From JBMTVN01 sp046047235 (lineage in GTDB: Bacteria; Verrucomicrobiota; Verrucomicrobiia; Limisphaerales; JAHDYP01): a DNA stretch of 64,000 bases. The notes under the pieces were generated by a model. It had not been told where the DNA came from. It searched no databases and saw only the letters and a list, made by a program, of their open reading frames with translations. Below are positions 12,001 through 19,289 of this stretch, one piece after another. Every line of letters starts with the position of its first letter. The first letter of the stretch is position 1. The stretch spans positions 8,956 to 72,955 of the forward strand of contig JBJOII010000044.1 of the NCBI GenBank assembly GCA_046047235.1, written 5' to 3'. Both the position numbers and the translations under genes were made by a program.

Positions 12001-14017
12001 AGTAGTCTCCCTCACCAGACAAAACCAGGAAATGCTCCGGAGAGTTGGGCGCATTCTCCATGACGTAGCCGCGAGAACCAAAACGGGCATTGGCCTGAAC
12101 AGAAGCCTGCACAGAACGATACACCAGCGAATCAAATCCGGTGCTTCCGGGAGTCAGGAACCGCCGCCCCAGGGTATCTACATGTGCCGCATCAGTAATG
12201 TCCGTGGCCGAAAGATCGGAAACCGTGGAGGTTCCAGAATCAACCTCTGCCAGATTGTCTACCACCCAATGCCAGGTAACCGTGGTGTCACGATCGATGC
12301 TGAGGCTGGTGCCATTGGCAATGCCATAGGCCGCACCCCCGGAAGGTGTGACCGTTGCAGCGGGGTTATCAAGACGAGCTCGATAATGAGCCAGTGAAGA
12401 GATGTTATCCGGTGTAGGGTCAAGCTCGCGACGATACTGGTCCAAGTAGACAAATTCCGGCGCTTGAAAGAGGGTCGGGGTTTTCTGCGTAACCTCGTGG
12501 AAGCCTACCACGGGTGTAAGCCGATCCCCTGCCGGTTCAGCCGGGACCAACGGGCGGGAAACAGTGCCGTTCAATTGAATGCGATCAATCGCTTGTTCAG
12601 AGGATAAACCACCCGTCCGCGCACCAAAGGCAGCCCTCCACAACTCATTGGTGGCCGGAGCAAAGGGAATCTGCGCAGCAAGACCCACCCCCTGGTAATC
12701 CAGCGTGACAGTGCATGCTTCAGCTCCCCCCGGGGTCGGCTGGAGCGAAATTACGACATCATGAAAGATGTCGCTGCTCCTGCCGTTCTCAAAGAGGCTG
12801 GATATGTTGGTGCTGGCAAGCACCTCCCCGTTCCACAGGATGGCCATCCCCGGAACCCATGAGGGCTCTCCCCCGTCGTTGTACGTGTTGAAACTGATCG
12901 CAAGGCCGTTGGTCACGCCAGCCTCATCCAGCAGGGCGTCCAGCTCAATGCCAGGCCCAAAACTAAAACTCACACCATCAGCAATCAGGTTGGAGGAGGA
13001 ATCATTCAGACGCAGGCCGAACCGGGCAGTGAACTCTTCCATCCGCCCCTCAGGCATCCCATGAAGAAGTATGGTACCGTCCTGATCGGACTGCCCCGGA
13101 GTGAGAAGAAAAGAGTCAGGCTCCTGAGTTGCCGATCCATTGAATAAAAGGAACCCCGCAGTGTCCCCAGCAGGATCGAGCGTGAAGTCAAAAGGAGTCC
13201 GCCCTTGAACCCCCGCAGCCGGGATCGACTGACCTCGACCGTAACGGCTCAAAACAGTCAACTCCACGGCCTCAGCCTCAATGTGAATCTCATCAATCGA
13301 TTGCTCAGAGGTGGAACTACCCGTGCGACCGGAGAAGATCATCCGCCACGTCTCGTCAGCGCTCGGCGCATACTCGATCTGAGCTGATAATACAACATCC
13401 CCGTACTCCACGGTGACAACCGAAAGCCCCCCGGGATTCTTCGGTGGCTCAAGCGTAATGGTTGCATTATGAAAAATCTCACTGCCCTTGTTTTCGTTGA
13501 AAAACGAGGTCTTCTGGGTCGCCAAGTCCACCCCATTCCATCGAATGCTAACCCCCGGCACCCAGGACGGGTCCGCTGGACTTGTGTTCACGTAGGAGTC
13601 AAAGGCCACTGCCAGCCCGGTCGAAATACCCTTCTCGCTGGATACCGAGCTCGTGGTAATGCCAGGCCCGAATCCGAAGCTGATGCCGTCAGCCATCGTC
13701 CCGGCTGGGTTATACATCCGCAACCCAAACTCAACCGCAAATCCCTTGATCGGTGTCTTGGGAAGGTTGTCGATAACGATGGAACCCTGCTGGCTCGCGG
13801 TGTTGGGAGTCAACAGGAAGGAGTCCTCTCCCACGCTCGCTGAACCATTAAAATAAACTGAATCCAACTGGGTCGCCGTCGGGGAATAGACATATTCCCA
13901 TGCGCCAACCGATGGCGAAAACATCACCAGCGCTGTCGTTGCCAGGCAAACGGCCCGACGCAGTGCGAAGATTGAATTACTCATGCGAAAAAGGTTGGGG
14001 AAAAGCGGGGTTCTCAT
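3044..14017 (-). CDS. Giant exported protein with LamG, PA14-like and Tc-toxin-A-like C-terminus
   Basis: A 3657-aa protein from the ATG at 14017, which has GAGG nine bases upstream. A GTG at 14044 would overlap the previous stop (GTGA) and add nine residues. Signal peptide ends near SPSVGA (residue ~39). Order of parts: two homologous lectin-like modules (~41-253, ~284-486; each with DSFLLTP, SFGFGPGI or SFSFGPGI, and WVPG); LamG (~665-840; YTIEFWARR, EEWHHWAVVYRG); PA14-like (~855-1031) and a second such module (~1036-1160); a long beta-rich centre with repeated motifs; a dockerin/EF-hand-like loop DLNDDGLIDETD (~2651); and long amphipathic helices (~3050-3320). The last ~220 residues (SPANYATKIRAF, IIPGATLSADKD, TVTDIKLYLETYS) resemble the TcB-binding domain of Tc toxin TcA. 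Surface protein, adhesin or toxin-like delivery protein are all possible; no TcB/TcC partner is nearby. Confidence 0.85.
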   Translation of the reverse strand: MRTPLFPNLFRMSNSIFALRRAVCLATTALVMFSPSVGAWEYVYSPTATQLDSVYFNGSASVGEDSFLLTPNTASQQGSIVIDNLPKTPIKGFAVEFGLRMYNPAGTMADGISFGFGPGITTSSVSSEKGISTGLAVAFDSYVNTSPADPSWVPGVSIRWNGVDLATQKTSFFNENKGSEIFHNATITLEPPKNPGGLSVVTVEYGDVVLSAQIEYAPSADETWRMIFSGRTGSSTSEQSIDEIHIEAEAVELTVLSRYGRGQSIPAAGVQGRTPFDFTLDPAGDTAGFLLFNGSATQEPDSFLLTPGQSDQDGTILLHGMPEGRMEEFTARFGLRLNDSSSNLIADGVSFSFGPGIELDALLDEAGVTNGLAISFNTYNDGGEPSWVPGMAILWNGEVLASTNISSLFENGRSSDIFHDVVISLQPTPGGAEACTVTLDYQGVGLAAQIPFAPATNELWRAAFGARTGGLSSEQAIDRIQLNGTVSRPLVPAEPAGDRLTPVVGFHEVTQKTPTLFQAPEFVYLDQYRRELDPTPDNISSLAHYRARLDNPAATVTPSGGAAYGIANGTSLSIDRDTTVTWHWVVDNLAEVDSGTSTVSDLSATDITDAAHVDTLGRRFLTPGSTGFDSLVYRSVQASVQANARFGSRGYVMENAPNSPEHFLVLSGEGDYLRSLELPSGTREAYTIEFWARRNVTPEASDQVVFGLGSSGGPGQRLLVGFGSDTGFYIEDGSQRISALPGWTDEEWHHWAVVYRGNGGTNSLAVYRDSVLIESSTALLEPFRGDMVATVGARAVGDDATAFFSGGVNNVRVWNSALDRNSIRTALATREYGPTPGLILELPFDEATVAPSPGVHVEHFTFPAGALEGRLTFEIWEGLSTSDNNLDTTLLAAPDYPDSPSLSTHTTAFDSRPIYPDDSHDGYGGRMSGWITPTETSDYTFFLRSDDTSRLFISPDDNPQNMVLEAYLDSWTDVFSEPGAPNTTRLIHLEAGKRYAIEAIWKEGLVGDFCQVAWRLAGDTTPANELLPISGDYLLAPTFQLPHLSQLQSSSLVNQYTTNNFLLPSTNDVPLQAEGYGSDAWYHRSGIVTPASGRYTFSLSSSGPAQFRIDGHLLIDMQSLNGIGTGSIALSPGSHVIETLMMDYGGERSLSVSYSSDIQAIPLTSIPDSSLLVAASDLLAQGQVTSVSAEGSGLVFVAHGFEELFSPDTAVGTMQGAIMPGFRLGLTSIEGGQNTVQIDPIGKAPLDDWRRVFWNWNKEFLFQVGVTCSDESGIESVSQLPYFAGEVSEANVDGSTSDAAAPLGAGVVNVLDLWLREGEVLTVGTVNRTVDRRYTLSGITGNLNFFSSVGVNSLVDGLRNGQVTRQYTFPGVFGPGNLNFSYGRTIHRINLALGQGFDVSSLASANAGLYPELPVGSSKLAVTVAGPSANDSSPQEDGPPPGGSLSGWEWDYVSKTWYPTKPGIFTLTWPDITGYTNTIKVTAGFPGDSVVRSGFLGFENKDGSRQGITDGQLLYLSTNTFPEVIAPYPGAPRSHYTYNLPPNGAAPAPADLDPFATDDWYFKDLAFAENNTAQLVGTKVFTDTLPANRSVVVFTRRTDPQQAATGNMSMETVTVRVVNVTEESDEADALVAERVQSDADGAGFLSGAISPLSKNYNPAIYNFGAAVGEWGPVYPVNDSEASEQPLIVGWYQNTQSIGAAEPPTYQPIIHTEYTVSWPDAGNSETPVIYLSSQMGSEGVGQGVSVTDEPNYQMIWDPELYDSLVIYNQPDRGAIGYNPNEEHAFIASSKAYQLTGDPRFDLGQSAAFALQNGLNSFGGGTEYTSEPFVLVQYSTPGAATASDAYGMQAYAVLTVRTNESSQPFPHTDPETHTIFDVEGGVLPQPSNPTYDFSYVAFAGQPVVAPYPLSLAIGNVVLTNTLGGNIAFVREGVTNMQRSLWEDRTGNRWTVSGGGRFFQRYWYPSQPGFWVGDEAVPTGTPVAWAPENVEQGDWEAFTDPTTLAAASLYETYWGSGYPILKKGETLTYAGGEYVQDHPSSPGLPAVVDMASVEVVYDDRTPSMMLQEAADVAEGQPFTESSVRVTRPLDRIAAHLAQAEMPDTLQPSNPAKVLVAGSRWYFKDLDASLGKRFYYDSLAGQLVFRGLLNNLESGDPDLTQQPVQPYVLQPNFLTEEDVEVLLELPGEDNEAWTEAVENLYEASITEFTTEEDFGLGVVDPGSRPDLVSVPFYEEDDLVEVAASGVGEVVPLSSLGVGSALVATPEFLTSQPEGPEYVVLAENNDPGTTGVVALHIIQLTEERYRGSVEVLTPQDPFSENINLQHTGDFGGNTAEIYYQWWIHEVTQLSQISSPDDSSSPTAAGWQVYQQGLGLNSINFEGDPVTALADKFFFVRYGAEEELMEAAEGNEPAAGIVADASWRNVLPGDSNPDWASVPEEPVPFQWAGAANSPQLQADGSRRYLPQLVMGWVKRVLDQVNLYEARYSATFSGDAPATYSSMLMEAGGPYIGDVALNADKNSLENVGLIQLYETVLGRAKELSALPSDPDVDSGDPGTDQAILLAATRLAFLYQLLGSEAFADAQNFVVPQPAASSLGLSMDAFAFKNQVANPQDEELALLRGTDFIKAYPAFNRLFWNYFKADGEAFYNATYNIQDLNDDGLIDETDAALQYPMGHGDAWGHYLSSIEMHYELLRRPGYGWLAQSELYSLLGNVLPVDYLDEKTFATIAADKVRAGEEIIKATYRDAYVSDPEGQWQGYEDTVEPSRAWGVSEWSRRVGQGAWFDWMAANAVTPATASATAEGLDRIDRATTLAETASVAAGLNEVQDIVDQVNRGLNPLGLDSEAMAFQADPYYDGTDWERVPPFRQSLDKAIGAARNAVAAYEFASQAEEQLKRVADDTRALQEQAILQDLDYKNRLIELYGTPYQGAIGPGQVFAEGYSGPDTLTYMYIDAVSPDGILPEVVEGQFVWESNLDDIKITAEALDFDVIGFDAPSSSDLFEGFYLPDGDFGELILNNPNHIETGGDNDTVLYTPLPISETADYAFQAPSSWGRRAAVGEVQRALNEMLEAQIELDLALEGYNDYTKDILLLTYFTKQKLEAVQEKLGFVGYYQALLISFESAKAALEKTASIVDGTVKQRAKLNQKGAGGAMADAAEAVPKSVGAFNGMDLFSTVRAALIESGDVINETRERIALGLDLAAAVAELSAKIAEISEHAGSETIEAYNEFLELLKELSAELKDEERQRAQLMAPLWRLKMAEGHVRSVVAEGERLVAERAALNRQIAAKAQRNRYADLVTRLNRTEAMRKYDLALDNALRHAWLTVKTYDYETSLSDSHPASATKLLEEIVKTRTLGNWADGEPHGGNGGLAEILEELSADYDALQGQIGLNNSQGEANIVSLRSEMMRISPLADSDNRWRDALAASLVADLWRVPEFAQYCRPFAPPSDGAQPGLVVEFSTQIASGKNFFGRALSGLDHAFSPANYATKIRAFTAVFQGYDVDAVGSSSQLSISPRFYLVPVGLDLQYCSDTQVPTVRSWDVVSQRIPVPYVLNEESLGSYDYQPTMNGLDGAYAERIRFGDSRAFISDYGLTGADEMTLDPLHPGWNSSSRLYGRSAWNTRWLLIIPGATLSADKDAGLARFIETVTDIKLYLETYSNQGM

Positions 14018-14040
14018 CTCAGGTCGCCTCGGTTTCCTCG

Positions 14041-15957
14041 TCACCGGAGCTGGTCAACAAAACTGGCACGCCGGAGCACAATGGTTCCACGGGCCTCAAG
14101 ATCATGGGTGGAAAGACCAGTGGTCGTCTCCTGATACGTGCCGGTCAAGTGATCGGAGCCAGCCTGATACTCCCCGTCCAATGCAATCGTCAGGGACCGG
14201 GTAATGCTATATCCAGCCCCATGCTGCGGATGATAGGCGTGGCGGAACGGATTGGTGCGATGAAAGGCGTCCAAACGCAACGGTTTCTCGCCAGTCCGAA
14301 TGACGTTGCCCGGCCCGAAATCGCCGCTCAACCCCCAGCTGTCATGATAAACCTCGTTGAGAGAAGGCGGCCTGGTTTCCTGCCGCGCAAGGTAATCGCA
14401 GACGTCACCGTCAGTAATCCCGCCTTCAGAATCGTAAACCGCCAGCAGGAACTCATCAGATTGAGCCCCCCGACTGTTGTCCCGCGGCATGTCAAAGGCC
14501 ACGGTCTCATACCGGATACCCACCTTCTTGCCACCCCGCTCCAGGATGCCCTCGTAGTAGGGGATCTGAGCCTCATCGAGAATTAAAACCTCGTCGGGCA
14601 AAACCAAGGGATCAGCGGTCTTGGTCTGCATGCGCATCACATGCGACAGCAGAACCGGCACGCCGTTGGTATCCACGTGAATCAGCATCCGCAACTGCGC
14701 GCGGGAAGCAGTGACGTTGACAGGTGAATTCGTCTCGGTGAGGCCGGTGACGGCCTGCGCGGTGACCGTCCCCACCCACAAACCCGCGAACTTGGAACCA
14801 TCGGCAGGCGAGGAATCCAGAGGCGTGGCTTCAAAATTCACCGCCGAAACTGGCAGATAGTAATAGGCAGAGCCGCCATCCAGTTGAACCTCGATCCGGT
14901 AAAGCTGCTCGCGGTAGTAGCCCTCAGAATCCCAGTCGCGATACAACCCGAGGGTAATCGTGCGGCTTTGGGCCGGATCCAGCGGATCCAAAGTCCAGCT
15001 CCCCAACACACCCACGGTAGGATTCGTCTGCCAAGCCAACTGGTCCGGCACACGCACAACACTGTAGATTTCGAAGTCTGCCGCGGAATCGAGCTTTGCC
15101 AACGTGACCCTACGATCCGCACCCCCTTCACGTTCCAGACTGGAAAACGTCAACTCCGCCGGACTGAGCCAGATTGCCGCAGAGGGAATAGCGGGATTGG
15201 TCACAATCACGCTGGGAGGCGCGGATCCGAAATCCAAGCCACCCTGCTGCCATCCAGCAAAACTCACCGCCACTGGGTTGGCGTAATCAGCAGAATGGAA
15301 ATCTAGGGGAAAGTAGATCCAGTAGGCTTCGCCGGCCTTCACCTGCTCCGTCTGCAGCACGTCCACCCAGTTTGCGCCACCATCCAGTCTTTTGATGGGT
15401 GAACCACCCCCAAGCGGGCTATCAAACCGGAACCGCCCCGGCCCCAATAACGACTGAAAAGTAGGGCCACCGTTCGTGCTGACGCTAAATCCCAGCAGAT
15501 TGTAACTGCCCAGCTCAAGCCGCGGACGAAAAAACTTCACGTTCCCGGAAACCGCCAGAGTTAACGGACTGCTGGCATGCACCAGATACGCTTGGTTCCC
15601 CCTGATGTTGATCGTATCTGACTGCCCCGACCCCAGGCTCGAGTCTCTGGACCATACAAGCCAGCCCGGTTGATTGGACAATTGCTTGGGGTCCGTGGAG
15701 AACTCGGCCGTCCCCACCGGCAACGACTGAATGGCCACCTTGTCAATGGCCGCATGAGCGAACACATCCCCGGCTGTCATCAGCGAACCCTCAGCATCCC
15801 GGGGCTCAACCTCCAGCCACACGGCATTCCAGCCGACCTGAAGGTCCAGAGACTGAGTCAACCCGGCAGCATGCAATGAACTGAGACCCGAGAAGCACAA
15901 CAAGCCTCCCACGACGAAAACAACGGAGCAAAGCCGCAAACTGAAAGTTGCATTCAT
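14041..15957 (-). CDS. Secreted beta-rich protein of unknown function, first gene of the giant-protein operon
   Basis: A 638-aa exported protein. I chose the ATG at 15957; a GTG at 15966 in the same frame would add three residues, and AAGGTG lies 11 bases before the ATG. The signal peptide (VVFVVGGLLCFSGLSSLHA) is followed by a conserved-looking opening, LDLQVGWNAVWLEVEP. The rest has many beta-type stretches and aromatic residues, with GNQAYLVHASSPLTLAVSG and AGEAYWIYFPL among the clearer ones. I see no catalytic motif. The stop at 14041 overlaps the GTG alternative start of the giant gene, so the two are probably co-translated. It is probably the promoter-proximal gene of the operon, because a palindrome-rich 270-bp gap lies upstream. 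A structural or accessory role for the giant protein is inferred from context only. Confidence 0.8.
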   Translation of the reverse strand: MNATFSLRLCSVVFVVGGLLCFSGLSSLHAAGLTQSLDLQVGWNAVWLEVEPRDAEGSLMTAGDVFAHAAIDKVAIQSLPVGTAEFSTDPKQLSNQPGWLVWSRDSSLGSGQSDTINIRGNQAYLVHASSPLTLAVSGNVKFFRPRLELGSYNLLGFSVSTNGGPTFQSLLGPGRFRFDSPLGGGSPIKRLDGGANWVDVLQTEQVKAGEAYWIYFPLDFHSADYANPVAVSFAGWQQGGLDFGSAPPSVIVTNPAIPSAAIWLSPAELTFSSLEREGGADRRVTLAKLDSAADFEIYSVVRVPDQLAWQTNPTVGVLGSWTLDPLDPAQSRTITLGLYRDWDSEGYYREQLYRIEVQLDGGSAYYYLPVSAVNFEATPLDSSPADGSKFAGLWVGTVTAQAVTGLTETNSPVNVTASRAQLRMLIHVDTNGVPVLLSHVMRMQTKTADPLVLPDEVLILDEAQIPYYEGILERGGKKVGIRYETVAFDMPRDNSRGAQSDEFLLAVYDSEGGITDGDVCDYLARQETRPPSLNEVYHDSWGLSGDFGPGNVIRTGEKPLRLDAFHRTNPFRHAYHPQHGAGYSITRSLTIALDGEYQAGSDHLTGTYQETTTGLSTHDLEARGTIVLRRASFVDQLR

Positions 15958-15977
15958 AACATCCACTACACCTTGAT

Positions 15978-15992
15978 GTTAGCCCCGCTAAC
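15978..15992. promoter_or_regulatory. Small inverted repeat upstream of the giant operon
   Basis: GTTAGC, a three-base loop, then GCTAAC: a perfect six-base-pair stem about 20 bases before the ATG of the first operon gene. It could be an operator half-pair or an RNA stem that modulates access to the ribosome-binding region. The sequence shows only the symmetry. Confidence 0.35.
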
Positions 15993-16056
15993 CACACGGC
16001 GCGCAACAGGTGACCTAGGCCGGGATTCGCAGCCCTTCGGTGAGCGTACACAAGCC

Positions 16057-16097
16057 ACCCCAAACGAAACATACCCTGTACGGGTGTTATTTGGGGT
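16057..16097. promoter_or_regulatory. Nested palindrome, candidate operator or leader hairpin
   Basis: Outer arms ACCCCAAA (16057-16064) and TTTGGGGT (16090-16097) enclose inner arms ACCC (16073-16076) and GGGT (16082-16085) around a five-base centre. It is symmetrical over 41 bases and lies about 100 bases before the first gene of the giant-protein operon, between it and the alcohol dehydrogenase gene. A dimeric regulator site or a leader stem-loop are both possible. No T-run follows on the minus strand, so a terminator is less likely. Confidence 0.45.
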
Positions 16098-16145
16098 AAT
16101 GCCTCCGCCAGGCCTCAAAACACTCCATGCCTCCAATCCCCCTGA

Positions 16146-16187
16146 CCATCTACCATCTCCCATCTACCATCTACCATCTACCATACC
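16146..16187. repeat. Heptanucleotide tandem repeat (CCATCTA)
   Basis: Six consecutive 7-base units, CCATCTA CCATCTC then three CCATCTA and CCATACC, lie in the gap between the giant operon and the alcohol dehydrogenase gene. Related heptads occur at 19290-19387 and 41693-41713. No coding frame uses it. Confidence 0.85.
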
Positions 16188-16232
16188 CAGAGCGGACCCC
16201 GATGAGGTCCTTCTGGGGGCCGCGTCACAGGA

Positions 16233-17333
16233 TCAGCTCGTGATCACTGCCTTGAGCACACGTTCCCGATAGGCTGCGTTCATGGCAAACGCTCCGGAAG
16301 CCTCTCGCAGGGGAAACCGATGACTAACCAGCCCCGCCAAATCCACCGCCCCGGATTCCGCCAGGCGGATGCACCGCGGGTACACATGCTTCATCCGACG
16401 ACTAAACACTACGCTCAGCCCCTTTCTCCTCGCAGTGGAAGCCTTCATGCCGCAGCCATCCCCCGACGGAATACCCACCAGCACCAACCGCCCCCCCGCC
16501 CGGGCCATCTCAGCGGCCTCAGCCACCGTATCCTCACCCCACGCCGCCTCAAAGACCACATCCACTCCACGCCTGCCCGTGAGCCGATGCACCTCTGCCA
16601 CGCGCTCACCCTCAGGCATCCGCAACGGCACCCCCCCAAGCTTCTTCGCCCGATCAAGACGCCACGGCAGACGGTCCGCCATAAACACACGATCTGCCCC
16701 GGCCCTCAAAGCCAACTGCAGCAGCAACAAACCGATCGGCCCCGCTCCCAGAATCGCCACACTCTGCCCCACCCGCAAATGCGCCAAATCCACGGCATGC
16801 AAGGCTACCCCAAGAGGCTCCAGCAACGCCCCCTCCTCATCCGTCACTCGATCAGGCAATGGAAAGCAGCAACGCGCCGGCATCAACATCCATTCGCACA
16901 AACTCCCGCCATAAGGATGACACCCGCAAAACGCCACCTCCGGACACAAATTCGGATGCCCTTGCTCACAGAGCTCGCAATGCCCGCAAGGCTGGGCGGG
17001 ATCCACCGCCACGCGCGCCCCCACCTTGAGCGGCTGGTTGAGCCCATCCAGCGCCTCACTCCCGACGGCTGAGACCACAGCGGAAAACTCGTGACCCAGA
17101 ACCAAAGGCGAGGTCACCGGCGTATCCCCGATCCGGGCATCCAGATAGCTGTGCAGGTCGCTCCCGCAAATGCCCGTGGACCGCACCCGCAACAACACCT
17201 CCTCCGGCCCCGGCTCGCCCGGATGCTCCACCCGCTCCAACCTCAAATCCTCCAGACCATGCAGCCGCGCCGCCCACATCATGCGCCGCCGACCCCCAGG
17301 ACCAGACGGCTTGGTCTTCGTTTGCTGCTTCAT
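16233..17333 (-). CDS. Zinc-dependent medium-chain alcohol/polyol dehydrogenase
   Basis: A 366-aa member of the MDR family, closest in style to sorbitol/threonine dehydrogenases, oxidising a secondary alcohol with NAD(P) in the cytoplasm. The catalytic zinc ligands are visible as C56 (STGICGSD), H81-E82 (LGHEFS) and E172 (LLEPLG). The structural zinc loop has four cysteines at 116, 119, 122 and 130 (CGHCELCEQGHPNLC). The nucleotide-binding turn LGAGPIG is at 195-201, with D220 at the end of the second strand, which favours NAD. An alternative ATG start at residue 18 or 19 would remove a basic, Gly-rich extension that is unusual for the family. It follows a DUF885 gene by 26 bases, so the two may be co-transcribed. 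The substrate cannot be told from the sequence. Confidence 0.9.
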   Translation of the reverse strand: MKQQTKTKPSGPGGRRRMMWAARLHGLEDLRLERVEHPGEPGPEEVLLRVRSTGICGSDLHSYLDARIGDTPVTSPLVLGHEFSAVVSAVGSEALDGLNQPLKVGARVAVDPAQPCGHCELCEQGHPNLCPEVAFCGCHPYGGSLCEWMLMPARCCFPLPDRVTDEEGALLEPLGVALHAVDLAHLRVGQSVAILGAGPIGLLLLQLALRAGADRVFMADRLPWRLDRAKKLGGVPLRMPEGERVAEVHRLTGRRGVDVVFEAAWGEDTVAEAAEMARAGGRLVLVGIPSGDGCGMKASTARRKGLSVVFSRRMKHVYPRCIRLAESGAVDLAGLVSHRFPLREASGAFAMNAAYRERVLKAVITS

Positions 17334-17359
17334 ACATTGCCTCCTCCCGCCCAGAACGG

Positions 17360-19114
17360 TTACCTCGGTTCAGCCAACCGACGTCGCACAAGCTCAGGCA
17401 AATACTTCGGCGGAACGTTGCCATGCGCCAGCATCGCCTCATGAAACCGCCCCAGCGAAAACGCCTCGCCCTGCTCACGCTGCGCAAACTGCCTGAGCCG
17501 ATACAACGCCATTCGCCCTACAAAATAGGTCGAAAGCTGCCCGGAACTCTGCTTCGAACGGATCACCTTCAGTCGCGCCTCGCCCTCGCTCTGGAAGCCG
17601 CCGTGCATCAGCAACGCCAACGCCTCCTCATCGGTCATCTCTGTGCAGTGCATCCGGTAGTCCAGCAGGGCATTGATCACCGCGCGCAAATAGAACTTCA
17701 GCTGCGTCAGTCGCAACGGCAGATCGCCCTCCCCATAGCCCTGGTCCAGCATGGTCTGCTCAGTGTAGACAGCCCACCCCTCCACAAAGGGTCCCGACGC
17801 CAACACCCGACGAATCAAGGACGGGTGGCGGTTCGCATATTCCAACTGCACATAATGCCCCGGGTAGGCCTCGTGAATGCTCAGGATGTGCAGCATGTTC
17901 CGGTTATACTCCTCCAGATAACTGGCCACCCTCTCCTCCGACCAGTCGGAGGGCGGCGGACTCACGGCATAAAAACTCCCCCCCATCGGATCCAGCGGCG
18001 GCGCAGGATTCAGATACGCCGTCGAATTGCCCCGCTGAAACTCCGGCATCTCAATGATCGCACACTGGTCCGGCTCAGGCAGCCGCAGGATGTCCCGCTC
18101 CCGAATGAAAGACTTCAACCCCTCCACAATCTGCTCCACATCCCGGGTCAAATCCTTCGCTTCACCATGATCTTTACCCACCGCCGTCAAAACCCAGGCC
18201 ATGGTCTGCTGCCGCCCCGCCTCGTCATCCACCGGCAACGGCCTGCCCGCATAATACCGGCTCCAGAGCTGACGACAGATCACATACATCTCGTTCCGAA
18301 CCCGATCATACTCCCTCTCAGCCTCCTCCAACACCACCGCAGCGCTCAGCCCGGCATCCAACGACAACTCCAGCTTCTTTGCGAACTTCTCCTTCCCCAA
18401 CCGCCATTCTCCATCCGCCCGCGGCAACACATCCTGCTCCAGAAACCGCTGGTAATCCTTCAGCTTGGCCGCCAGCTCCCGCCCCACCGCCTCCAGCTCA
18501 GTCCGCCGCGAACTCCCCGCCGCCATCTCACCCAAACCCTCCTCATAAAAGCCAATCGCCCCAAGGTTCTGCCGGATCGCCGTTTCTGTATGCACCCGCG
18601 GCGGCCGCCCCACGCTGCGCCGGGCCGCCGCCAATACCGACGGCACTTGCTTCATCCTTGAAATTGCGTTCGCCACATTGGTCTCGAGGGGGAGACTGCT
18701 CTGCGCCAAAAGCAGATAAACACTGTCCGCAATGAAACCACTGTAAATCCGCGGGTCCTCCGACCACGGATCGGTGTTTGCCTCCAACCATAACTCCCGC
18801 TCCAACTCATGCTGAAAAATCGCGTAGTCAATGGCCCCGTCCATCGATAACCCGGCCCGATCCACCCGCTTCGGCAACGCCTCCAAGGTCGATCGCACAA
18901 AATCCGTGAAACGCTCCCGACCTGCCGCACTCAGATCCTCCAAGCGATCATCATAGCGGTGCTCCCCCAGCTGCGTCGCTGCCAGCGGCCGCTCCCGAAA
19001 CCACCCGTCCAAATACTCCTGAAACGCCGCGCTCAACCGCTCGTCAGCCACACCCCCAACCAACACCCCCGGCACCAACAACACGCACAGCAAGCCCGCC
19101 AAAAATGATCTCAT
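17360..19114 (-). CDS. DUF885-family exported metallohydrolase
   Basis: A 584-aa protein of the DUF885 family, whose members are predicted zinc peptidase-like enzymes. I start at the ATG at 19114 because it opens a clean signal peptide (MRSFLAGLLCVLLVPGVLV). The longer frame to 19225 has an unlikely Trp/Arg-rich leader. The putative metal site is HEAYPGHY with a following EGWAVYTE, both typical of the family. The N-terminal half is helical with a conserved-looking YLDGWFRERPLAATQLGEH. Full family length, no breaks seen. It precedes the alcohol dehydrogenase gene by 26 bases. The upstream gap holds tandem repeats rather than an obvious promoter. Confidence 0.88.
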   Translation of the reverse strand: MRSFLAGLLCVLLVPGVLVGGVADERLSAAFQEYLDGWFRERPLAATQLGEHRYDDRLEDLSAAGRERFTDFVRSTLEALPKRVDRAGLSMDGAIDYAIFQHELERELWLEANTDPWSEDPRIYSGFIADSVYLLLAQSSLPLETNVANAISRMKQVPSVLAAARRSVGRPPRVHTETAIRQNLGAIGFYEEGLGEMAAGSSRRTELEAVGRELAAKLKDYQRFLEQDVLPRADGEWRLGKEKFAKKLELSLDAGLSAAVVLEEAEREYDRVRNEMYVICRQLWSRYYAGRPLPVDDEAGRQQTMAWVLTAVGKDHGEAKDLTRDVEQIVEGLKSFIRERDILRLPEPDQCAIIEMPEFQRGNSTAYLNPAPPLDPMGGSFYAVSPPPSDWSEERVASYLEEYNRNMLHILSIHEAYPGHYVQLEYANRHPSLIRRVLASGPFVEGWAVYTEQTMLDQGYGEGDLPLRLTQLKFYLRAVINALLDYRMHCTEMTDEEALALLMHGGFQSEGEARLKVIRSKQSSGQLSTYFVGRMALYRLRQFAQREQGEAFSLGRFHEAMLAHGNVPPKYLPELVRRRLAEPR

Positions 19115-19242
19115 GGTCCCGCCATCCAACCCCCAACGCTGGGTTAAGGCAAAAAGATTGTAGGCAAAAACAGTTGGCCGCGGGCCATGTCTCCAACAGT
19201 CCCAACCCCGCGCCAGTTTGCCCACCGCTCCCCACCCGCATC

Positions 19243-19285
19243 AGACCCATCTGTACTATCCGCCAGATCAGCCGGACCAGTCCGC
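19243..19285. repeat. Degenerate 9-bp period repeat
   Basis: Units of the form ATCNGNCNN (ATCAGACCC, ATCTGTACT, ATCCGCCAG, ATCAGCCGG) follow each other at a 9-base period. They look like diverged relatives of the clean ATCGGTCCG arrays at 20664-20699 and 29620-29655. Confidence 0.55.
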
Positions 19286-19289
19286 CCCC

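Noticed and set aside
17423..18661. 412-codon plus-strand frame opposite the DUF885 gene
   Set aside because: Composition (Arg, Pro, Leu, His) and the intact DUF885 protein on the other strand show it is a shadow.
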